Part shown: piece by piece, positions 56,964-64,000 of the stretch
How positions within the stretch are numbered: the first letter of the stretch is position 1
Layout: the number at the start of each line of letters is the position of its first letter
Assembly (NCBI RefSeq): GCF_022602565.1
Contig: NZ_JALBCV010000002.1
Location: 298,677-362,676, forward strand
Length of the DNA: 64,000 nucleotides
Reading direction: 5' to 3'
Source: Rosenbergiella metrosideri
GTDB taxonomy: Bacteria; Pseudomonadota; Gammaproteobacteria; Enterobacterales; Enterobacteriaceae
The notes under the pieces: model-generated
Told to the model about the DNA's origin: nothing
The model's input: the letters and a program-made list of their open reading frames with translations, nothing else
Databases searched by the model: none
Translations under genes and position numbers: made by a program

Positions 56964-58364
56964 TTAGAAGTTTGCACTGCGTGGGGTACGCGGGAAAGCG
57001 ATAACATCCCGTACATTCTGAACACCCGTAACGTAGGAGACAAGACGTTCAAAACCTAAGCCAAAGCCTGAGTGTGGCACGGTGCCGTAGCGACGGAGAT
57101 CGCGGTACCACCAGTAATCCTCTTTATTCAGGCCCATTTCAGCTAGACGTTGGTCTAACACATCTAAGCGTTCTTCACGTTCAGAACCACCGATAATCTC
57201 ACCAATACCTGGAGCGAGAACATCCATCGCGGCAACTGTTTTGCCATCATCATTTAAGCGCATATAGAAGGCTTTAATGTCCTTCGGATAGTTTTTCACG
57301 ACAACTGGGGCAGCAAAATGTTTTTCAGCTAAGTAGCGTTCGTGTTCCGAGGAGAGATCGATTCCCCATTCGACTGGGTTTTCGAAGGTTTGGCCAGAGT
57401 TAAGCAGAATATCGATCGCATCGGTATAATCAATTTGAGCAAAATCGCTGCTAACAAATTTTTCTAAACGGCTAATCGCTTCTTTATCTACGCGCTCTGC
57501 AAAGAAGGCAAGGTCGTCAGCGCGCTCGGTTAACACTGCGTTAAAGCAATATTTCAACATCGCTTCGGCTAATGCTGCGGCATCATCTAAGTGTGCAAAC
57601 GCAACTTCGGGTTCAACCATCCAAAATTCGGCTAGGTGACGGCTAGTGTTGGAGTTTTCTGCACGGAACGTCGGGCCAAAGGTATAGATTTTGGATAATG
57701 CGCTAGCATATGTCTCACCGTTGAGCTGTCCCGATACGGTAAGGAATGCTTCTTTACCAAAGAAGTCTTGGCTATAGTCAACTTTACCTTGATCGTTGCG
57801 AGGCAGATTTTCCATATCGAGTGTTGAGACACGGAACAGTTCGCCAGCCCCTTCGGTATCCGATGCCGTTATTAACGGCGTCGAGACCCAAAAATAGCCT
57901 TGCTCATTAAAGAAACGGTGAATGGCTTGAGCTAGAGTATTACGTACGCGTGCGACTGCACCAATTAAATTGGTGCGCGGACGTAAGTGGGCAACTTCAC
58001 GAAGATATTCGATGCTGTGACGTTTAGCCGCCATTGGATAGCTATCAGGATCTTCGACCCAACCCACAACCTTCACTGACGTCGCTTGAATTTCGAAAGA
58101 TTGACCTTGGCCTGGAGACGCGACTACCTTGCCGGTGACTTCGACGGAGCAGCCAGTCGTCAGGTGCAAAACTTCATCTTGATAATTATTAAGCGAATTA
58201 TTTACAACCGCCTGAACAGGATTAAAGCAGGAGCCATCGTAAATGGCGATAAAGGAAATACCAGCTTTGGAATCTCTACGGGTACGCACCCAGCCACGCA
58301 CTGTAACCTCTGACTCTACAGCTACATGACCGTCTAGCACGTCCACGACAGGCACTATGCTCAT
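56964..58364 (-). CDS. asnS: Asparaginyl-tRNA synthetase
   Basis: Class IIb synthetase that charges tRNA-Asn. The 466 residues equal E. coli. The N-terminal OB anticodon-binding domain (about 15-105; [17 protein letters not shown]) is followed by the catalytic core with motif 2 [21 protein letters not shown] and motif 3 [15 protein letters not shown]. Start 58364 follows from AGAGAGAT upstream and the E. coli match; a longer frame from 58391 is unlikely. Confidence 0.96.
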   Translation of the reverse strand: MSIVPVVDVLDGHVAVESEVTVRGWVRTRRDSKAGISFIAIYDGSCFNPVQAVVNNSLNNYQDEVLHLTTGCSVEVTGKVVASPGQGQSFEIQATSVKVVGWVEDPDSYPMAAKRHSIEYLREVAHLRPRTNLIGAVARVRNTLAQAIHRFFNEQGYFWVSTPLITASDTEGAGELFRVSTLDMENLPRNDQGKVDYSQDFFGKEAFLTVSGQLNGETYASALSKIYTFGPTFRAENSNTSRHLAEFWMVEPEVAFAHLDDAAALAEAMLKYCFNAVLTERADDLAFFAERVDKEAISRLEKFVSSDFAQIDYTDAIDILLNSGQTFENPVEWGIDLSSEHERYLAEKHFAAPVVVKNYPKDIKAFYMRLNDDGKTVAAMDVLAPGIGEIIGGSEREERLDVLDQRLAEMGLNKEDYWWYRDLRRYGTVPHSGFGLGFERLVSYVTGVQNVRDVIAFPRTPRSANF

Positions 58365-58488
58365 AATTATCTCTCTGTTAGATGGAATCACTATTGAATG
58401 AGGTAGGATATGTTACTCAGGCAGGGTAAGTAAACAAGCAAAATAGATAGAAAAAAAAGGATTAGGCCAGATTATCTCTGGCCTAGGG

Positions 58489-59694
58489 TTAGCCTGTACA
58501 ATTTATCTTCGGTAAGTCGAACGCTTTTTCTAGCGCTTTGACAAAAGAAACGTCTTGGCAGATGGTTTTGCCAGGGCTATCCGATAATTTTGCCACGGGT
58601 TTGCCATCGCAACTGGTGAGCTTAATCACAATATTTAGTGGGCTTACACCAGGCAAATCGCAAGTCAGGCGTGTACCAACACCGAAAATAATGTTAATGC
58701 GGGGATCGAAATGACGGTAGAGTTCAAGTGCCTTATCCAAGGTTAAACTGTCGGAGAAAACCAGAGTCTTCTCGCGAGGGTCAATCCCCAAAGAGAGGTA
58801 GTGCTTAATAATTTTCTCACCCCATGCAATGGGATCGCCCGAATCGTGACGAACTCCTTGATAGCGATTGGCAAAGTTAAAGCCGAAATCACGTAAAAAC
58901 GCATCCGTGGCAATACAGTCAGTCAGCGCGATGCCGAGCATATCATTATACTCTTCCAACCAGGCTTGCAGTGCGGCGCGTTGACTGTGTGCTAACTCTG
59001 AGCTGATCTGTTGGTGTGCTTGAAACCACTCGTGTGCTTGGGTACCAACAGGCGCTAACTGGTGACGACGGGCAATATCGTAATTACTGGTGCCGACCAG
59101 CCAAGGAACTTCCCTAACCAGTTCCGCCACCACAGATTCTTGCACAGACTGAGAGAAACGTCGCCTTGTGCCAAAGTCCATTAATTTGAAACGCGACATA
59201 TCAAGGTCAGCTGAGTCAGCTTTGAACTTGGCTAATTTTGTATTAAGCAGCGCTAACGCATCGGCAGCGGTAACATTAGGGGAACGGTCACGATGCACAA
59301 TTTCAGAGATCAAGGCCAGTAGTGGCACTTCCCAAAGAATAACTTCGATCCAAGGCCCTGTAATGGTCAGCACTAATTGACCCTGCTGATTACTCACTGC
59401 AACCTGTTGGGGATCAAAGCGAAAAGTCTTGAGCCAATTTAAGTAATCGATGGTGAAGAAGGGCAGGGAAGCTAAGTAACGATACTCTTCATCCGTTAAG
59501 GCAAGTTGCTGCATTAAATTAATTTGCGAGACAATTTCCTCAGCATAAACGCCGAGTAACCCATCACCTCGACAGCGGAACTCAGCGGTGACGGATAAAT
59601 GTCGATAGCGATGAAACACCGCTTGCTGCATATGCAATTTATAGGCATCTGTATCAAGCAGCGTGGTCAATATCGGAGAAGCATGTGGTTTCAT
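58489..59694 (-). CDS. pncB: Nicotinate phosphoribosyltransferase
   Basis: Makes nicotinate mononucleotide from nicotinate, PRPP and ATP in NAD salvage. The 401 residues (E. coli 400) have [73 protein letters not shown] and [14 protein letters not shown], all active-site stretches. ATG 59694 matches the E. coli start; upstream in-frame ATGs at 59709 and 59763 remain possible since no strong ribosome binding site is seen. In E. coli it is repressed by NadR; no NadR box was recognised upstream. Confidence 0.95.
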   Translation of the reverse strand: MKPHASPILTTLLDTDAYKLHMQQAVFHRYRHLSVTAEFRCRGDGLLGVYAEEIVSQINLMQQLALTDEEYRYLASLPFFTIDYLNWLKTFRFDPQQVAVSNQQGQLVLTITGPWIEVILWEVPLLALISEIVHRDRSPNVTAADALALLNTKLAKFKADSADLDMSRFKLMDFGTRRRFSQSVQESVVAELVREVPWLVGTSNYDIARRHQLAPVGTQAHEWFQAHQQISSELAHSQRAALQAWLEEYNDMLGIALTDCIATDAFLRDFGFNFANRYQGVRHDSGDPIAWGEKIIKHYLSLGIDPREKTLVFSDSLTLDKALELYRHFDPRINIIFGVGTRLTCDLPGVSPLNIVIKLTSCDGKPVAKLSDSPGKTICQDVSFVKALEKAFDLPKINCTG

Positions 59695-59951
59695 AGTGCT
59701 TATCGGCATCCTTTGGACGTTATCACTCTGCAGACCGGCAGAAAAAGTCGTTATATCAGGCAATAGTATAACCCGTCGCCCTAAAAAGTGAATTGGATCA
59801 CACCATAGATTATTCGCGAAATCGAGAATAAATTGTGCTAAATGTTAAAATTATGTTCTTAGAAGAGCACGACTTGCTGTCAAGGACTGGAATCTGGTAT
59901 AGAGAGCACCTAGACTTTGAGTTAACACTCTATTATTGACATGGACATGGC
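59695..59951. promoter_or_regulatory. Divergent pncB-pepN control region
   Basis: 257 bases, A/T-rich in the centre. No NadR box (TGTTTA-N6-TAAACA) and no confident promoter were found by eye. Confidence 0.35.
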
Positions 59952-62567
59952 ATGACACAGCAACCGCAAGTTAAATATCGCAAAGATTACACCGCGCCGG
60001 ATTTTACCATTACCGATATCGATTTAACGTTTCACCTAGATGAAAAGACCACTAAGGTTGTCGCGGTAAGCCAAGTCAAACGTTGTGATGCGTCTGCAAA
60101 AGATTTGCTGCTACAGGGAGAAGGGTTAGTCCTCGTCAGTGTAAAAATTAATGGCGACCTGTGGCAGGACCATGCTATCGAATCCGGTAACTTACGACTG
60201 CGTAACGTTCCCGAGCATTTTACGCTAGAGATTGAAAACGAGATCCATCCTGATCAAAATAGTGCATTAGAAGGCCTTTATAAATCAGGTGAAGCACTCT
60301 GTACACAGTGCGAGGCCGAAGGCTTCCACCATATTACGTGGTATTTAGATCGCCCAGATGTGTTGGCGCGTTTTAGCACCACGATTTACGCCGATAAACA
60401 ACGTTATCCTTATTTACTCTCCAACGGTAACCGTATTGATGCGGGTGAGCTGGATAATGGTCAGCATTGGATTACTTGGCAAGATCCCTTCCCAAAACCT
60501 TGTTACCTTTTCGCGCTAGTCGCAGGTGATTTCGATGTATTGCGCGATACTTTTACCACAAAATCTGGTCGTGATGTTGCATTAGAAATCTTCGTCGACC
60601 AAGGTAATCTCGACCGTGCAGACTGGGCGATGACCTCGCTAAAACAGAGCATGAAGTGGGATGAGCAGCGTTTCAATTTAGAATACGACCTCGATATTTT
60701 TATGATCGTTGCCGTCGATTTCTTCAATATGGGCGCAATGGAGAACAAAGGTCTTAATATTTTCAACTCGAAATATGTTCTCGCGAAACCAGAAACCGCG
60801 ACCGATAAGGATTACCTCGGAATCGAAGCGGTGATCGGTCATGAATATTTCCATAACTGGAGTGGAAACCGTGTCACCTGCCGCGATTGGTTCCAGCTCA
60901 GTCTAAAAGAAGGGCTTACGGTTTTCCGCGACCAGGAGTTTAGTTCTGATCTGGGGTCTCGCGCGGTTAACCGTATTGATAATGTTCGCGTGATGCGCGG
61001 CGCACAGTTTGCTGAGGATGCCAGCCCGATGGCGCACCCGATCCGTCCTGAGAAAGTGATGGAGATGAACAATTTCTATACCTTGACGGTTTACGAGAAA
61101 GGGTCGGAAGTCATCCGTATGATCCATACTCTGCTAGGAGAAGAAAAATTCCAAGCCGGTATCGCGCTCTACTTCCAACGCCATGATGGCAGTGCTGCGA
61201 CGTGCGAAGATTTTGTTAAGGCAATGGAAGATGCTTCTGGGATTGATTTGACACAGTTCCGTCAATGGTACCGTCAGTCAGGGACGCCAGTTCTGACCGT
61301 CGAAGACGATTACGATCCGAATAGCGAAACCTACACCTTAACTGTGACTCAAGAAACACCAGCAACGGCGGACCAAGCCGAGAAAAAACCGCTGCATATT
61401 CCTTTAGCGATAGAGTTATATGATAACGAAGGGCAGGTCATTCCGCTGCAGTACAAGGGTGAAGCGATCAATCCCGTGCTAAACGTCACAGAAGCAACGC
61501 AAATTTTCGTTTTCGATAAGGTCTGGTTCCAACCCACGCCGGCGCTACTCTGCGAGTTTTCTGCCCCTGTAAAATTACATTATCAGTGGAGTGATGCGCA
61601 ACTGACGTTCTTGATGCAACATGCGCGAAATGCCTTTACTCGCTGGGACGCGGCACAGAGCTTATTAGCTATCTATCTGAAATTAAACGTTTCACGTTTC
61701 GCTCAACAACAACCGTTGTCAGTTCCTCGCCATGTGGTTGATGCGTTCCGCGCAGTACTGGTAGATGACTCTATCGATGCGGCCTTAAAAGCGCAGATCT
61801 TTACCTTGCCTTCTGAGAACGAGATCGCCGAGTGGTTTGAGATTATCCATCCTACCGCAATTGCGGCAGTGAGAGCTTCGCTGTTACAACTCTTAGCGAC
61901 AGCGTTAGTGAAGGAGCTAAAGGTTGCTTACCAGGACAACTTATGCGCAGAGTATCGTGTTGAAGAGCAGGACATTGGTAAACGTGCCCTGAAAAATATT
62001 GCGCTCTCTTACCTCGTCTTTGCCGATGCCACATTGGGCGAGGAGTTAGCGGTCAAACAATACCAATCGGCCAATAATATGACCGATGCATTAGCCGCGA
62101 TAAGCAGTGCGGTTGCGGCGCAACTTCCTGCAGCAGAACAATTGCTGACGCAATGGGACGAACGTTGGTATCAAGACGGCTTAGTGATGGATAAATGGTT
62201 TATATTACAAGCCACGCGCCCAGGAGACCATGTGGTTGAGAACGTCCGTCAGCTATTAACGCATCGCTCGTTTACCATGAAAAACCCTAACCGCGTGCGT
62301 TCGTTAATTGGCGCTTTCTGTTCCGCAAACCCAGCGGCTTTCCATGCTGAGGACGGTTCAGGCTATCAATTCTTAGTGGAAATGCTGACGGATCTCAATC
62401 ACCGTAACCCACAGATTGCGGCAAGAATGATTGAACCGTTAATCCGCTTGAAACGCTACGATACAAACCGTCAGCAACTGATGCGAGTGGCCTTAGAGCA
62501 ACTCTTGTCCTTGGATAATCTTTCTCGGGATCTTTACGAGAAGATCACCAAAGCATTAGCTGCTTAG
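59952..62567 (+). CDS. pepN: Aminopeptidase N
   Basis: Broad cytoplasmic M1 zinc aminopeptidase in late protein degradation. The 871 residues (E. coli 870) contain the GAMENKG exopeptidase motif, the zinc motif HEYFH (297-301) with Glu320 in KEGLTVFRD, and the catalytic tyrosine region FYTLTVYEKGSEVIRM. The C-terminal helical ARM-like domain spans about 550-871. It may degrade the peptides released by ClpAP and other proteases. Confidence 0.97.
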   Translation: MTQQPQVKYRKDYTAPDFTITDIDLTFHLDEKTTKVVAVSQVKRCDASAKDLLLQGEGLVLVSVKINGDLWQDHAIESGNLRLRNVPEHFTLEIENEIHPDQNSALEGLYKSGEALCTQCEAEGFHHITWYLDRPDVLARFSTTIYADKQRYPYLLSNGNRIDAGELDNGQHWITWQDPFPKPCYLFALVAGDFDVLRDTFTTKSGRDVALEIFVDQGNLDRADWAMTSLKQSMKWDEQRFNLEYDLDIFMIVAVDFFNMGAMENKGLNIFNSKYVLAKPETATDKDYLGIEAVIGHEYFHNWSGNRVTCRDWFQLSLKEGLTVFRDQEFSSDLGSRAVNRIDNVRVMRGAQFAEDASPMAHPIRPEKVMEMNNFYTLTVYEKGSEVIRMIHTLLGEEKFQAGIALYFQRHDGSAATCEDFVKAMEDASGIDLTQFRQWYRQSGTPVLTVEDDYDPNSETYTLTVTQETPATADQAEKKPLHIPLAIELYDNEGQVIPLQYKGEAINPVLNVTEATQIFVFDKVWFQPTPALLCEFSAPVKLHYQWSDAQLTFLMQHARNAFTRWDAAQSLLAIYLKLNVSRFAQQQPLSVPRHVVDAFRAVLVDDSIDAALKAQIFTLPSENEIAEWFEIIHPTAIAAVRASLLQLLATALVKELKVAYQDNLCAEYRVEEQDIGKRALKNIALSYLVFADATLGEELAVKQYQSANNMTDALAAISSAVAAQLPAAEQLLTQWDERWYQDGLVMDKWFILQATRPGDHVVENVRQLLTHRSFTMKNPNRVRSLIGAFCSANPAAFHAEDGSGYQFLVEMLTDLNHRNPQIAARMIEPLIRLKRYDTNRQQLMRVALEQLLSLDNLSRDLYEKITKALAA

Positions 62568-62579
62568 TCACCTCCTATA

Positions 62580-62612
62580 AAGCTCTAGGTGCAAGGCCTA
62601 GAGCTTATTTCT
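62580..62612 (+). terminator. Terminator of pepN
   Basis: A 10-bp stem (AAGCTCTAGG / CCTAGAGCTT) with a 7-base loop, followed by ATTTCTT. Confidence 0.82.
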
Positions 62613-62631
62613 TCTCCCCATGCGAGTTAAA

Positions 62632-62710
62632 TTTACTTTCATCCCAAAAATGCTACCATCCCCCCCTGACTGAAGTCCGTCGCTATCACTATTGTCAGCC
62701 TTTGGAGGGG
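62632..62710 (+). promoter_or_regulatory. pyrD promoter and leader with possible CTP-dependent start-site switch
   Basis: TTTACT (62632-62637) and TACCAT (62654-62659), spaced by 16, could be the promoter. A run of seven C at 62660-62666 then TGAC lies where transcription would begin. The ribosome binding site GGAGGGG (62704-62710) is complementary to the C-run, and CTGAC (62666-62670) pairs with GTCAG (62694-62698). E. coli pyrD and pyrC use this arrangement: with high CTP, transcripts start at C and fold to hide the ribosome binding site; with low CTP they start further downstream at G. Confidence 0.6.
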
Positions 62711-62712
62711 AA

Positions 62713-63723
62713 ATGTTGTATCCATTAATTCGTTCTGCGCTATTCCAGTTTGATGCCGAAAAAATCCATGAACAGACGATTCATGCGTTAAAAAAAGTTA
62801 GCGGAACGCCCTTTGAAGCGCTGATTACTCAACGCTTAGCCAATAAGCCGGTCGAATCGATGGGTATTACTTTCCCAAACCCAGTGGGGTTAGCCGCAGG
62901 GCTGGATAAAAATGGCGAATGTATTGATGCGTTCGCCGCAATGGGTTTTGGCTTTATTGAAATCGGTACGGTAACGCCTCGTGCTCAAGCTGGAAACGAC
63001 AAACCTCGGTTATTTCGCCTAGAACAGGCGGAGGGGATTATCAACCGGATGGGATTCAATAATCATGGTGTCGATCAACTGGTTGAAAACGTAAAGGCCT
63101 CTCGCTATCGAGGTATTTTGGGTATTAATATCGGGAAAAACAAAGATACACCGGTTGAACAAGGTAGCGATGATTATTTATTCTGTATGGAAAAAGTCTA
63201 CGCTCACGCCAGTTATATTACCGTCAATATCTCCTCGCCAAACACCCCCGGTTTACGATCCTTACAATACGGTGAAGCACTGGATGAATTATTGGCGGCG
63301 ATCAAAACTAAACAACATGATCTCCAACAGCGGCATTTAAAATATGTCCCCGTTGTTGTAAAGATCGCGCCGGATCTTTCTATTGAAGAATTAATTCAAG
63401 TTGCCGACAGCTTGGTCCGACATAATATTGATGGGGTCATTGCCACCAACACCACCTTGGATCGCTCTTTGGTTACCGGCTTACCTTATGCAAGTGAAGC
63501 GGGTGGATTGAGTGGGCGCCCAGTGCAATTAAAGTCGACCGAAATTATTAGACAACTGCATCATGAGCTGAAGGGTGCCTTACCTATAATAGGGGTGGGC
63601 GGCATTGATTCATTAATGGCGGCAAAGGAAAAATGTGCTGCGGGTGCGACATTATTACAAGTTTATTCTGGTTTTATTTACCATGGGCCAAAATTAATAA
63701 AAAATATTGTGATGGGTATTTAA
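62713..63723 (+). CDS. pyrD: Dihydroorotate dehydrogenase (quinone), class 2
   Basis: Peripheral membrane FMN enzyme that oxidises dihydroorotate with a quinone in pyrimidine synthesis. The 336 residues equal E. coli PyrD. The N-terminal helix pair (about 1-40) is the membrane and quinone site; [37 protein letters not shown], the catalytic serine in [12 protein letters not shown] and the FMN phosphate loop GVGGIDS are present. GGAGGGG three bases before ATG 62713 sets the start; a longer frame from 62692 would run through the regulatory leader. Confidence 0.96.
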   Translation: MLYPLIRSALFQFDAEKIHEQTIHALKKVSGTPFEALITQRLANKPVESMGITFPNPVGLAAGLDKNGECIDAFAAMGFGFIEIGTVTPRAQAGNDKPRLFRLEQAEGIINRMGFNNHGVDQLVENVKASRYRGILGINIGKNKDTPVEQGSDDYLFCMEKVYAHASYITVNISSPNTPGLRSLQYGEALDELLAAIKTKQHDLQQRHLKYVPVVVKIAPDLSIEELIQVADSLVRHNIDGVIATNTTLDRSLVTGLPYASEAGGLSGRPVQLKSTEIIRQLHHELKGALPIIGVGGIDSLMAAKEKCAAGATLLQVYSGFIYHGPKLIKNIVMGI

Positions 63724-63857
63724 TCAATAATCGACTCGCACAGATAAAGTGGTTTATTTTTTGTGCGATGTCGTTTATATTTCATTCAGATCTGGTAATG
63801 AGTAATATTTTTTTAATAAATTTTTTATTAAAGCTTAAGACTATTTAGGGGTAATTT

Positions 63858-64000
63858 ATGAATTTAAAACCCGATGATTGCTGGCAGTGGCATTACGATT
63901 CGGAACAAGATTCCGTTATGTTAGATTTTAATGATGGGTCAAGCTTCACTTCTCAATTCTCATCTAAGATGCTCATTCCTGACGCTTTTTCCTCACATCC
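63858..64000 (+). CDS. zapC: Cell division protein ZapC (5' part only)
   Basis: ZapC binds FtsZ and promotes bundling of Z-ring filaments. Only the first 47 codons are in the window: [22 protein letters not shown], then [11 protein letters not shown] at the edge, matching the E. coli start [22 protein letters not shown] and KMLTPDAFS. AGGGG lies six bases before the ATG. It follows pyrD as in E. coli; the 134 bases between are A/T-rich and hold no evident terminator. Confidence 0.88.
   Translation, partial: MNLKPDDCWQWHYDSEQDSVMLDFNDGSSFTSQFSSKMLIPDAFSSH

Noticed and set aside
59695-59951. NadR operator upstream of pncB
   Set aside because: The expected TGTTTA-N6-TAAACA pattern is not present in this spacer.

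Overview
The window is a chromosomal housekeeping segment of a gammaproteobacterium of the order Enterobacterales. Almost every protein matches an Escherichia coli K-12 protein in length and motifs, and the genes lie in the same order as in E. coli from ybjL to zapC. GC content is moderate and no insertion sequence, prophage, CRISPR array, tRNA or rRNA gene is visible. MukBEF, the SeqA/Dam-clade style cell-cycle genes and an OmpF-type porin next to asnS fit this order. The exact genus cannot be read from the sequence; a compact genome related to Erwiniaceae is a guess.

Layout. 1-3361: ybjL (partial), grxA, nfsA and rlmC (redox and rRNA methylation). 3364-6228: the arginine uptake operon artPIQM on the minus strand. 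6392-9131: amiD and poxB. 9384-13337: clpS-clpA, then infA and aat, which together supply three parts of the N-degron pathway. 13334-17938: cydC, cydD and trxB (minus strand, thiol homeostasis and cytochrome bd assembly). 18333-25958: lrp, ftsK, lolA, rarA, serS. 26109-29067: ycaD and ycaO, convergent. 29262-31685: serC-aroA. 31744-33604: an accessory insert with an orphan MppA/OppA-like peptide-binding protein and an unrecognised 63-residue protein. 33773-36647: cmk, rpsA, ihfB. 36828-42825: comEC/ycaI, msbA, lpxK, ycaR, kdsB (lipopolysaccharide synthesis and export). 42846-50992: elyC, then cmoM-mukF-mukE-mukB (chromosome condensation). 51134-54278: ldtD, mepK, ycbL. 54313-59694: aspC, ompF, asnS, pncB on the minus strand. 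59952-64000: pepN, pyrD and the start of zapC.

The genes work together in several groups: envelope building (MsbA, LpxK, KdsB, LolA, ElyC, LdtD, MepK, AmiD, OmpF), chromosome segregation and division (FtsK, MukBEF, IHF, ZapC, RarA), N-degron proteolysis (ClpS, ClpA, Aat) and translation (InfA, RpsA, SerS, AsnS, RlmC, CmoM). Compared with E. coli from memory, many accessory genes at these junctions are missing (potFGHI, artJ, cspD, serW, dmsABC, focA-pflB, ycaL, ycaQ, ycbJ and others), so the segment is streamlined.

No clearly new system is seen. The items most worth checking are the orphan peptide-binding protein and its small neighbour at the aroA-cmk junction, the pyrD leader in which a 5' C-run can pair with the ribosome binding site, and the LexA and ArgR operator candidates. 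All family assignments were made by eye from remembered sequences, without database searches.
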